Source: JAZGGS01 sp963749485 (GTDB lineage Bacteria > Bacteroidota > Ignavibacteria > Ignavibacteriales > Ignavibacteriaceae). From it: DNA of 64,000 bases. The stretch's first letter is position 1; every line of letters begins with the position of its first letter. The stretch covers positions 1 to 64,000 of the forward strand of contig CAVVMV010000033.1 of assembly GCA_963749485.1 (NCBI GenBank). Reading direction: 5' to 3'. The position numbers and the translations under genes were made by a program. Positions 48,133 to 56,000 of this stretch are shown in pieces. The notes beneath the pieces were generated by a model, which did not search any database, was not told where the DNA came from, and was given only the letters and a program-made list of their open reading frames with translations.

Positions 48133-48189
48133 GGTAAAACAGCTGCCTATGTTAGGATTATAAAGAATAAAAGGACAGCATACAATAAA

Positions 48190-48239
48190 AAATAAACGCC
48201 ATAGAACGGGTGTTTATTCAAACCGTTAGCGGCAAGCTG
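48190..48239 (+). other. attC-like site
   Basis: AATAAACGCC (48191-48200) pairs with GGGTGTTTATT (48208-48218), followed by CCGTTAGCGGCAAGC with GTT at 48225. The same 15 bases CCGTTAGCGGCAAGC recur exactly at 48810, after the next gene. Confidence 0.65.
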
Positions 48240-48249
48240 AAATAATTAA

Positions 48250-48816
48250 ATGAAATCGAAAACAGTAAAAGAAAAATATGTTGCTTTTCTACGTGGAATT
48301 AACGTGGGTGGTCATCATAAAGTTCCAATGGCTGACTTACGTAAAGAATTAGAAAAACTGGGTTTCGAAAATGTAACCACACTTTTAAATTCAGGCAATA
48401 TTATATTTGAAGCAATTAGTGATAATGAAGAGAACCTTGAAAAAAAGATTTCAGCGCATCTGGAAAAATCGTTTGGTTTCCCTATTCCAACTGTAGTAAG
48501 AAAATCTGAAATGATTTATGAATTGCTTAACAACAATCCGTTCAAAGATGTACAACTCACCAAAGATATCCGGTTGTATATTTCTTTTTTGCAGGAGAAT
48601 GTTCAGACTAAATTGAAGCTGCCCTGGACAAGTTCAGATAACTCGTATAAAATTATTGGAAAAATCGGGAAAAATATATTAAGTGTTCTGGATCTTTCGA
48701 TATCAAAAACTCCCAAAGCAATGGAAGATTTAGAAAGATATTTTGGAAAGAATATAACAACACGAAATTGGAATACTATCAAACGAATAGAAAAGAATAT
48801 TAATGCCAGCCGTTAG
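48250..48816 (+). CDS. DUF1697 protein
   Basis: 188 residues of the DUF1697 family. The start has YVAFLRGINVGGHHKVPMAD, followed by LRKELEKLGFENVTTLLNSG and NIIFEA. The end is KNITTRNWNTIKRIEKNINA. The function of the family is unknown; it has two alpha/beta ferredoxin-like halves. The stop codon TAG is formed by the attC core itself (GCC AGC CGT TAG), so the cassette boundary ends the frame. Frame intact; no Shine-Dalgarno sequence. Confidence 0.88.
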   Translation: MKSKTVKEKYVAFLRGINVGGHHKVPMADLRKELEKLGFENVTTLLNSGNIIFEAISDNEENLEKKISAHLEKSFGFPIPTVVRKSEMIYELLNNNPFKDVQLTKDIRLYISFLQENVQTKLKLPWTSSDNSYKIIGKIGKNILSVLDLSISKTPKAMEDLERYFGKNITTRNWNTIKRIEKNINASR

Positions 48817-48824
48817 CGGCAAGC
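48806..48824 (+). other. attC core (R'-like) repeat
   Basis: CCGTTAGCGGCAAGC is identical to the sequence at 48223-48237. The left half of this site would lie inside the 3' end of the DUF1697 gene and is not clear. Confidence 0.5.
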
Positions 48825-48903
48825 AAGAAAACAGAAACTACACTTGAGCAAATTAAACACATAGAATAAAGTAATCATAATTCTTGAATTTAAGCGAAAT
48901 AAT

Positions 48904-49440
48904 ATGAAATTGACTTTTAATTTACAACCAACCTTAGAAAACGAATTAGTTATTTTGAGACCATTGAATGAACAAGATTTTGAATCATTATATCAAGTTG
49001 CAAAAGACCCATTAATTTGGGAGCAGCATCCAAACAGTGACCGATTTAAAAGAGATGTTTATTCAGCCTTTTTTAAAGATTCTATGGAATCAAAAGGAGC
49101 ATTAATTGTCATAGATAAAGCAAGCAATGAAGTAATTGGAAGTACAAGATTTAAACTGATAAACGGTGCTGAAAATGCTGTTGAAATTGGCTGGTCGTTT
49201 CTATCAAGAAAATATTGGGGAGGAGTATATAATAAATCTATAAAGAAATTACTGATTGATTACGCTTTCGAATCATTAGAAGATGTAATTTTCTATATCG
49301 GGAAAGACAATATACGTTCTCAAAAGGCAGTTGAGAAAATTGGTGGGATTAGAATTACTGAATCAAAATATCAGCATTTGATTAAGAAAAGCGATAGTGA
49401 TTTTACGTATCGAATAAACAAAAATGATTGGGAAAATTGA
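48904..49440 (+). CDS. GNAT-family acetyltransferase (RimJ/RimL type)
   Basis: 178 residues of the GNAT fold, RimJ/RimL-like: QPTLENELVILRPLNEQDFE, SLYQVAKDPLIWEQHPNSDR, then IGSTRFKLINGAENAVEIGW and SQKAVEKIGGIRITESKY (acetyl-CoA-site region followed by the usual Q/N-KAVEKIGG). The acceptor could be a protein N-terminus or a small molecule; it cannot be told. Single-gene cassette between the DUF1697 gene and the intact DUF1287 gene. No Shine-Dalgarno sequence. Frame intact. Confidence 0.85.
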   Translation: MKLTFNLQPTLENELVILRPLNEQDFESLYQVAKDPLIWEQHPNSDRFKRDVYSAFFKDSMESKGALIVIDKASNEVIGSTRFKLINGAENAVEIGWSFLSRKYWGGVYNKSIKKLLIDYAFESLEDVIFYIGKDNIRSQKAVEKIGGIRITESKYQHLIKKSDSDFTYRINKNDWEN

Positions 49441-49456
49441 TAAAAATAAGAAAGCC

Positions 49457-49473
49457 AACCGTTAGCGCATAAG
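49457..49473 (+). other. attC core (R'-like) before the DUF1287 gene
   Basis: CCAACCGTTAGCGCATAAG, with GTT at 49461-49463, lies directly before the ATG of the intact DUF1287 gene. The corresponding position before relic C reads CCATTAGCACGCATAAA. Confidence 0.5.
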
Positions 49474-50046
49474 ATGAAAATCAGACTTCTAATAATATTT
49501 TTACTAATTTTTAACCTTGCATATAGCCAGGTTAAAGATACGTTGAGTGTTTCAGCACTGGAATTAACGAAACAGGAAGTAACTTATGACCCGGGTTATT
49601 ATTCAATCGATTATCCGAATGGAGATATTCCTGCTGATAAAGGAGTTTGTACAGATGTAATTATCAGGGCATACCGTTTAATTGGAATTGATCTGCAAAA
49701 AGATGTTCACGAGGATATGAAAGCAAACTTTGATAAATATCCTAAGATTTGGGGATTAACAAAACCTGATAAAAATATTGATCACAGAAGAGTTCCTAAT
49801 CTTATGACCCTGTTTGAAAGAAAGGGAAATGTAAAACCGCTTACGAATAAACCGGAGGATTATTCTCCGGGAGATATTGTTTGCTGGAATTTAGCGAGTG
49901 GAATTCCGCATATTGGAATTGTCGTTCATAAAAAATCTGATGACGGATTAAGAAATTTAATTGTCCATAATATTGGCGCAGGGCAAGTGCTTGCAGATTG
50001 TCTGTTCGACTTTGAAATTATTGGACATTACAGGTATAAAAATTAA
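49474..50046 (+). CDS. DUF1287 (YijF-like) exported protein, intact copy
   Basis: 190 residues. Signal peptide LLIIFLLIFNLAYSQ, then the DUF1287 domain: TYDPGYYSIDYPNGDIPADK, GVCTDVIIRAYR with a catalytic-type Cys, DHRRVPNL, and YSPGDIVCWNLASGIPHIGI with a His that completes an NlpC/P60-like Cys/His site. It is a likely periplasmic peptidase or amidase of the NlpC-like superfamily; the substrate is unknown. It closes the cassette array. Three truncated copies of its 5' end lie upstream (42135, 43775, 47003). The next gene has a normal Shine-Dalgarno sequence, which marks the return to host sequence. Confidence 0.85.
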   Translation: MKIRLLIIFLLIFNLAYSQVKDTLSVSALELTKQEVTYDPGYYSIDYPNGDIPADKGVCTDVIIRAYRLIGIDLQKDVHEDMKANFDKYPKIWGLTKPDKNIDHRRVPNLMTLFERKGNVKPLTNKPEDYSPGDIVCWNLASGIPHIGIVVHKKSDDGLRNLIVHNIGAGQVLADCLFDFEIIGHYRYKN

Positions 50047-50067
50047 CTATTAGAGAGGATTAACCGT

Positions 50068-51381
50068 ATGAAAGTAGCTGTTTTAGGTGCAGGGTATGTT
50101 GTAAAACCAATGATTGATTATTTTATTGATATTTGTAAATATGAAGTTATTGTTGCAACGCGTACCGCTTCCAAAGCAGAGAAAGTAATTGCAGGAAGAC
50201 CGCTTGGTACTGCAATTAGCTGGACAATTGATCAAGTTGATGCTTTGGATAGGATAATTAGGGAAGTTGAAATTGTTGTTGTAATGATACCCCGGTCATG
50301 TCACCCGGTAGTTGCGGAACTATGTCTTAAACACAAAACTCCGATGATAACAACAGACTTTAAACATCCTGGAATTGAATGCTTTGATGAAGAGGCAAAA
50401 AAACAAGAAACACTTATCCTTACAGAGCTAGGTGAAGATCCGGGGCTTGACAACATGGGATTAAAACAAATGATTGATGAAGTGCATTCTATCGAAGGGA
50501 AAATTACAAAAATTGATTCCTATGGAGCAGGCCTGCCTTCCTTTGAGTATAATCGCAATCCCTGGGGTTATAAATTCTCATGGGATCCAAACGGACTTAT
50601 GCGTTCAGCTGTATCACCTGCTACTTACCAGTTAGATGGAAAAGTAATTGAAGCAACCGCAAAATTTGAACATCATAGATTAGTAGATGTTCACGGGATT
50701 GGAACATTTGAAACTTATCCCAGTAGCGACAGCACCCGCTATATAAAAGAATTTGGATTGGATGTAAATATTTCCATCTACAAAGGATTACTGCGGTATA
50801 CCGGTTATTGCAACACGATGATAAATCTTTTAAAAATAAAATTGATTGAGAATACTGAAGAAAAGAATTTTGAAAACACGACATACAGCCAATTTATTGC
50901 TGATCTCATTGGCTCTTCAACTACAGAAGATATAAAAAGTAAATTTGCAAAAGCAATGAGTCTGGATATTAATGATGATTTTCTTAAAAAATTAGATTGG
51001 CTTGGATTATTTGATGATGTTCAGATATCAATAAACAGTGGTACAAATTCGAATCTTCTCGTGGATCTGATGCTGAAAAAAATGGAGTACGAATCGAATG
51101 AAAAAGACATGATAATCGTTCATAACGAAATGATTGTTGAATTATCTGATAGAAAAGAAAAACGAATTTCCAGTATGCTGGTCGAAGGTATTCCTTATGG
51201 TGATTCTGCCATGGCAAGAGCGGTTTCCTTACCACCGGCTATTGCTGCAAAACTAATTTTAGAAGGAAAAATTAAAGGTAAAGGAGTGTGTATACCATCG
51301 ACAAAAGAAATGTATGAACCTATTTTGGAAGAAATGGAAACTTTCGGCTTTTCATTTACAAAGGAGACAATCGTCTTATAA
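50068..51381 (+). CDS. Saccharopine dehydrogenase family protein
   Basis: 437 residues. N-terminal Rossmann domain KVAVLGAGYVVKPMIDYFID, then VVVMIPRSCHPVVAELCLKH and ILTELGEDPGLDNMGLKQMI, typical for Lys9-like saccharopine reductase/dehydrogenase, and the C-terminal domain with YGAGLPSFEYNRNPWGYKFS. In fungi and some bacteria this enzyme acts in lysine synthesis (aminoadipate route) or lysine breakdown; in this group the role is uncertain. GAGAGGATT precedes the ATG, unlike the cassette genes upstream. Frame intact. It lies alone, convergent with the P-type ATPase gene. Confidence 0.85.
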   Translation: MKVAVLGAGYVVKPMIDYFIDICKYEVIVATRTASKAEKVIAGRPLGTAISWTIDQVDALDRIIREVEIVVVMIPRSCHPVVAELCLKHKTPMITTDFKHPGIECFDEEAKKQETLILTELGEDPGLDNMGLKQMIDEVHSIEGKITKIDSYGAGLPSFEYNRNPWGYKFSWDPNGLMRSAVSPATYQLDGKVIEATAKFEHHRLVDVHGIGTFETYPSSDSTRYIKEFGLDVNISIYKGLLRYTGYCNTMINLLKIKLIENTEEKNFENTTYSQFIADLIGSSTTEDIKSKFAKAMSLDINDDFLKKLDWLGLFDDVQISINSGTNSNLLVDLMLKKMEYESNEKDMIIVHNEMIVELSDRKEKRISSMLVEGIPYGDSAMARAVSLPPAIAAKLILEGKIKGKGVCIPSTKEMYEPILEEMETFGFSFTKETIVL

Positions 51382-51447
51382 GATAGTGAGAATTATAATC
51401 ATGGCAACTTCTTATATCCCGTTTAGATTTTTTGAAGAATGGATAAA

Positions 51448-53538
51448 TTACTTAATCCGTAAAACCCTGGTTGCATTAAGAATTGCAATAAGCGCTACAC
51501 CCATATCGGCAAAAACTGCCTGCCACATATTTGCCAGCCCAAAACCCCCCAGAGCAACAAACACTGCCTTAACTGCTAAGGCAAAAACTATATTTTGTAA
51601 AACAATACTCCTGGTTTGTTTGGCTACATTTACTGCTTCAGGAATTTTAGAAAGATGATCGGTCATAATAACAACATCAGCAGCCTCAACAGCTGCATCA
51701 CTGCCTAATGCCCCCATTGCAATACCTACATCAGCCCTTGCAATTACAGGTGAATCATTTATACCATCGCCAACAAAAGCAACTTTATCTTTTGTCTCAG
51801 CGGAACTCATTATCTTTTCCAATGCGGCAAGTTTTTCTTCAGGTAAAAGCTCTGCTTTATATGATTTTATTCCAAGTTCCTTTGCAACAGTTTTTGCAGA
51901 AGACTCGTTATCCCCTGTAAACATAGCTATATCAGCCACTCCCTCTTTTTTCAGATCATCAAGAGCCTGCTTTGCATCATCTTTAATTATATCAGAGATT
52001 ATTATATAACCAGCATAAATTTTATTAACAGCGATATGAACAACTGTACCTTCTACATCGCAAATGTGGTGCTCAATATTTTCGTTGTGCAGCATTCTAT
52101 CATTACCTGCAATAACTTCATCACCATTTATTTCTGCTTTTATACCATGCCCGGAAACTTCCTGATGTGTTGTTATCTTAGATGAAATAATCTCATCACC
52201 ATAAGCTTCTTTAATTGATTGTGCAATCGGATGAGAAGAATAGTATTCTGCATACGCCGCAAACTTAAGCAGTTCATTTTCAGAATAACCATTTGAAGGA
52301 ACAATCTCTGTAACTTTAAAAACTCCCCTTGTTAGTGTTCCTGTTTTATCAAATACAATTGTTTTTAACTTTGCAAGAGCATCCAAATAGTTTGAACCTT
52401 TTACTAAAATTCCACGCCTGGATGCTCCGCCAATTCCTCCAAAGTATCCAAGCGGTATGCTTATCACTAAAGCGCAGGGACATGATATTACCAAAATAAC
52501 CAAAGCTCTATATATCCAATCAGATAACTGTGCTGAGGAATTAAAAAGCGGCGGCAGGAAAGCGATACATAACGCAATGATTACAATAGCCGGTGTGTAA
52601 TAGCGGGCAAATGTTGTAATAAACTTTTCAGTTTCTGCTTTCTTGCTTGAAGCATTTTCAACTAACTCTAAAATTTTTGAGATTGATGATTCGTTAAAAT
52701 TTTTGGTTACTTCAATTGTTAAAATTCCGGTTTTGTTTATCATCCCGGCTAATACTACTCCATCAATTTTAAAAGTTCGAGGAATTGATTCTCCTGTTAG
52801 AGGATATGTATCAACCAAAGATGATCCTTCAAGTACTCTACCATCCAACGGAATTTTTTCGCCTGGCTTTACAATAATTTTTTCTCCAATGCTTACATCT
52901 TCAGGCGATTTAGATATAATCTTTCCATCAGTTATAACATTAGCATAATCAGGTCTTACTTCAAGCAGCGCACGTATAGAATTCCTTGAACGATTAACTG
53001 CCAATCCTTCAACGAATTCTCCAACATTATAAAACCACATAACCGCAACTGCTTCAGGAAGTTCCTGTATTAAAATTGCACCTATCGTAGCAATGGTCAT
53101 TAAAAAATTTTCATCAAATACTTTACCCCGGATTGCATTCATTACCGCTTTTTTAATTACTCCCCAACCGCTAATTAGATAAGCTGTAATAAAAAGCAGG
53201 TACTCCGCCCATCTCCATTCTGTTGCCTGCAGCTCTTTCCTGAAAATCATTCCAATGATGAATAGTGCTAAAACAAGCAATATTCTAACTATTTCTTGCC
53301 TGATTTTAGATTTATCTGCTGAGAATGGATTTATTTTTCTATCAAGTTTTTCAACTTTAACTTCGGGTTCAACCTTGTGAATTATTTTTTCAACCAGCTG
53401 CAAATCAGTTGAATCAATTGTAAGTGTATTAAGAGCAGAATCTACAGAAGCATTTTTAAATTTAGCGACCTTCTTCAATTCGTTTTCAATCTTAGAAGCA
53501 CAAACTGCGCAATCAATATTTTTTAATCTATACTTCAT
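51448..53538 (-). CDS. Heavy-metal P1B-type ATPase (Zn/Cd/Pb)
   Basis: 696-residue membrane ATPase exporting Zn2+/Cd2+/Pb2+ (inferred). The N-terminal metal-binding domain has NIDCAVCASKIE (CxxC). Six to eight hydrophobic segments follow. Seen: PLTGESIP, metal-site ISCPCALVISIPLGYFG, phosphorylation motif FDKTGTLTRG, SSHPIA, and hinge FVGDGINDSP. The CPC motif and the ADMGVALIAILNATR end (Asp in the last helix) favour the ZntA/CadA class over copper pumps. The gene is intact and stands alone on the reverse strand. No regulator of the ArsR/MerR type is next to it. Confidence 0.93.
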   Translation of the reverse strand: MKYRLKNIDCAVCASKIENELKKVAKFKNASVDSALNTLTIDSTDLQLVEKIIHKVEPEVKVEKLDRKINPFSADKSKIRQEIVRILLVLALFIIGMIFRKELQATEWRWAEYLLFITAYLISGWGVIKKAVMNAIRGKVFDENFLMTIATIGAILIQELPEAVAVMWFYNVGEFVEGLAVNRSRNSIRALLEVRPDYANVITDGKIISKSPEDVSIGEKIIVKPGEKIPLDGRVLEGSSLVDTYPLTGESIPRTFKIDGVVLAGMINKTGILTIEVTKNFNESSISKILELVENASSKKAETEKFITTFARYYTPAIVIIALCIAFLPPLFNSSAQLSDWIYRALVILVISCPCALVISIPLGYFGGIGGASRRGILVKGSNYLDALAKLKTIVFDKTGTLTRGVFKVTEIVPSNGYSENELLKFAAYAEYYSSHPIAQSIKEAYGDEIISSKITTHQEVSGHGIKAEINGDEVIAGNDRMLHNENIEHHICDVEGTVVHIAVNKIYAGYIIISDIIKDDAKQALDDLKKEGVADIAMFTGDNESSAKTVAKELGIKSYKAELLPEEKLAALEKIMSSAETKDKVAFVGDGINDSPVIARADVGIAMGALGSDAAVEAADVVIMTDHLSKIPEAVNVAKQTRSIVLQNIVFALAVKAVFVALGGFGLANMWQAVFADMGVALIAILNATRVLRIK

Positions 53539-53660
53539 TATGATTTAATTAAATCGATCCAAATAAAATTCTTAACTTAAAAAGTTATTTATATTACAAA
53601 TGTATAAGGTTGATGTGGAAAATGACAGGGCTTTGATAAAGTAAAAATGTACTTCCTGAT

Positions 53661-54332
53661 TTATTGAACAATCTCTTCCATTCTTATTCTTCTACCACCC
53701 ATAAAGCGATTTTTATAATAAGAATGATCGATCGATGAAATGGTCACTCCTTTTTTAGAACTGGCATGAGCGAATAAATGTTCGCCAATATAAATGCCAA
53801 CATGACCAGGACGCACCCTGCGACGAGTGTTAAAAAATATTAGATCACCAAATTTAAGATCTTCGATATCCGAAATTTCAATCCCCTGTTTATACTGCAG
53901 CCTTGCAGATCGCTCCAGGTTTATGGCAAGAGTATTTTTATAAATGGTTTGTGTAAAAGCCGAGCAATCGATTCCATCTTTAGAATTTCCTCCGTACTTA
54001 TACGGTGTGTTCAGGTACTTGATAATTTCCATCAAAACATTCTCTTTACTTGTACCATTATCGCTGCTAAGTACATCATGATCATTGTTTTCACCATACC
54101 TGCCAATCAATTCAGTAAGTTCTATATTAGCTTCGTCTTCCGGCAGATCACTCGGGTCTGACAAATCAAGGTTAAGATCTACAATGAGGGAATCATCTTC
54201 CGTGGTAAGAATATCATCAGGTTTATTTGAATCGGAACCGTAACGAACAGTATTAGATGAGGAACAGCCAACAGAAAATAAAATTATAACTGCCAGAATA
54301 AGAAGAGTTTTTACAATGAGATATATCTTCAA
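53661..54332 (-). CDS. NlpC/P60 lipoprotein (cell-wall peptidase)
   Basis: 223 residues. The lipoprotein signal has a hydrophobic stretch ending LFSVGCSSS, with the lipid-type Cys near residue 23, then an acidic linker of about 75 residues. The C-terminal NlpC/P60 domain shows YKYGGNSKDGIDCSAFTQTI with the catalytic Cys, then GHVGIYIGEHLFAHASS with the His. Such enzymes cut peptide stems of peptidoglycan. It is followed on the same strand by nothing close and preceded by the sigma factor gene at 4 bases, so the two are probably co-transcribed. Frame intact. Confidence 0.9.
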   Translation of the reverse strand: MKIYLIVKTLLILAVIILFSVGCSSSNTVRYGSDSNKPDDILTTEDDSLIVDLNLDLSDPSDLPEDEANIELTELIGRYGENNDHDVLSSDNGTSKENVLMEIIKYLNTPYKYGGNSKDGIDCSAFTQTIYKNTLAINLERSARLQYKQGIEISDIEDLKFGDLIFFNTRRRVRPGHVGIYIGEHLFAHASSKKGVTISSIDHSYYKNRFMGGRRIRMEEIVQ

Positions 54333-54335
54333 GTG

Positions 54336-55190
54336 TCAGCCTAAATATGTTCTCAGATTTTTACTTCGGGAGGCATGTCTTAGCCGTCTTATTGCTTTCT
54401 CTTTAATTTGTCTTACTCTTTCGCGCGTAAGATTAAATTTGTCACCTATCTCTTCCAGCGTATATGAATGATCCTTAGTAAATCCGAAATATAACTTGAG
54501 AACCTCTGATTCTCTTTCACTAAGTGTAGTAAGAGCGCTCTCAATGTCTTTTTTTAAAGATTCTGACATAAGAGAATTATCGGGAGAGGGTTGCTGATCA
54601 TTTTGAATAATATCCAGCAAGCTGCTTTCATCACTCTCGGAAAATGGTGCATCAACTGAAACGTGGCGGCGAAAAATCTTAAGAGCTTCAGCCACATCTT
54701 TTACATTCATATCAAGTTCAGAAGCTAATTCATTTTTGCTTGGTTCTCTTTCAAATTCCTGTTCAAGATTTCTGTATGCTTTACCAATCTTATTTAGTGC
54801 TCCAACCCTGTTTAACGGAAGCCGGACAATCCTGGATTGCTCTGCAAGCGCCTGTAGGATGGACTGCCTGATCCACCAAACTGCGTAAGAAATAAATTTA
54901 AATCCTCTTGTCTCATCAAATCGTTTAGCAGCTTTAATTAATCCAAGATTTCCTTCGTTTATTAGATCTCCAAGAGAAAGTCCCTGATTCTGGTATTGCT
55001 TTGCAACACTAACAACAAACCGTAGGTTAGCTTTTGTTAATCGCTCTAAGGCTGTATGGTCACCGGATCTTATTTGTATTGCCAGACTAATCTCCTCTTC
55101 AGCAGTTAGAAGCTCTACTTTACCAATCTCCTGAAAGTATCTATCTAAAGATTGGCTTTCCCGGTTTGTAAATTGTTTAACTATTAGCAA
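54336..55190 (-). CDS. rpoD: Primary RNA polymerase sigma factor (Bacteroidota-type SigA)
   Basis: 284 residues, short because the N-terminal region 1.1 and the non-conserved insert are missing, as in Bacteroidota and Chlorobi primary sigma factors. Region 1.2 is SLDRYFQEIGKVELLTAEEE; region 2 is NLRFVVSVAKQYQNQGLSLG, DLINEGNLGL and FKFISYAVWWIRQSI. Region 3 has RIVRLPLNRVGAL. Region 4 has SYTLEEIGDKFNLTRERVRQ. This protein recognises the housekeeping promoters; the near-consensus TTGACA/TATAGA site before nrdJ suggests how it reads DNA. Frame intact; downstream NlpC gene is coupled (4 bases). Confidence 0.9.
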   Translation of the reverse strand: MLIVKQFTNRESQSLDRYFQEIGKVELLTAEEEISLAIQIRSGDHTALERLTKANLRFVVSVAKQYQNQGLSLGDLINEGNLGLIKAAKRFDETRGFKFISYAVWWIRQSILQALAEQSRIVRLPLNRVGALNKIGKAYRNLEQEFEREPSKNELASELDMNVKDVAEALKIFRRHVSVDAPFSESDESSLLDIIQNDQQPSPDNSLMSESLKKDIESALTTLSERESEVLKLYFGFTKDHSYTLEEIGDKFNLTRERVRQIKEKAIRRLRHASRSKNLRTYLG

Positions 55191-55206
55191 ACCATAACCT
55201 TAAGTT

Positions 55207-55476
55207 TTAAATCTCTTGATTTATTGAATCAACGATTCCAACAATCGATGCATCTACCGGAGCCATATCTACTGGTAATGGAATAACAGATTCGGATGCA
55301 GTTATATAATAAATAATTTCACCAGGTCCGGATCCCACAGTATCTACTGCAATAATCGGATTGCCCGTTTTCTCTAAATCAGCATTAATAGGCTGTACAA
55401 ACATAAGTTTAAAGTTCTTAAGCGCTTCATACTTTTTTGTAGCCCAAATATTTCCAATTACTTTTCCTAAAAACAA
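55207..55476 (-). CDS. EutN/CcmL-type microcompartment vertex protein 1
   Basis: 89 residues of the EutN/CcmL family: FLGKVIGNIWATKKYEALKN, FKLMFVQPINADL, then IIAVDTVGSGPGEIIYYITA and VDASIVGIVDSINQE. In bacterial microcompartments and carboxysomes such proteins form the pentamers that cap shell vertices. No shell hexamer (BMC domain) or cargo enzyme is near; only a second vertex protein at 55571 and the sigma factor gene. It lies 16 bases upstream of the sigma factor gene start on the same strand, so they are probably co-transcribed. Frame intact. Confidence 0.88.
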   Translation of the reverse strand: MFLGKVIGNIWATKKYEALKNFKLMFVQPINADLEKTGNPIIAVDTVGSGPGEIIYYITASESVIPLPVDMAPVDASIVGIVDSINQEI

Positions 55477-55570
55477 AATATTTTCCGTTTCGATTTATAA
55501 ACTACTTAATTAAACTATTGCCCGGTTAAAAAGAATCATTTCCAATTAAGTTTAAAAAAAATAATTAAAA

Positions 55571-55870
55571 TTACAAATCACTTTCCTCTTCCAACAATTC
55601 TCTAACCGAAATATCCAGTTTGTCAACAATAGCCATAATAACTGCATCAACAGGTTTGTCTTTTGTGAAGGTTGTCATCCTGGATGAACTTCCGGAAGCA
55701 ACAATCACAACTTCACCATCACCTGCACCAACGCTGTCTACAGCAACAACAAAACGTTCCTTTTCATTTAAATCGATATCAAGTTCCCTTACAAGAAGAA
55801 ATTTTGCTCCAACAAGTTTATCATCTTTTTTTGTTGACCAGACTGTTCCGATTACCTTTCCTAAAAACAC
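55571..55870 (-). CDS. EutN/CcmL-type microcompartment vertex protein 2
   Basis: 99 residues, paralogue of the protein at 55207: FLGKVIGTVWSTKKDDKLVG, AKFLLVRELDIDL, FVVAVDSVGAGDGEVVIVAS, GSSSRMTTFT and VDAVIMAIVDKLDI, with a short acidic tail (RELLEEESDL) that the other copy lacks. The basic SSSRMT loop is typical of the family's pentamer pore region. Orphan vertex proteins outside shell operons suggest a satellite locus of a microcompartment encoded elsewhere, or another role. Frame intact. Confidence 0.88.
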   Translation of the reverse strand: MFLGKVIGTVWSTKKDDKLVGAKFLLVRELDIDLNEKERFVVAVDSVGAGDGEVVIVASGSSSRMTTFTKDKPVDAVIMAIVDKLDISVRELLEEESDL

Positions 55871-56000
55871 GTTTACCTCTTAAATCTTATTGATAAAATT
55901 TATCATTAGCATTTTTAAATAACTGACCTTAAGTAATATAATAATTTATTTCATGAGAATATTTAGATTTTAATAACAAGTTTAAATTGTAAAGAACAAA

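Noticed and set aside
41101..49473. Prophage or transposon as explanation of the 41-50 kb region.
   Set aside because: No transposase, phage structural gene or terminal inverted repeat is visible; all genes are on one strand with palindromes between.
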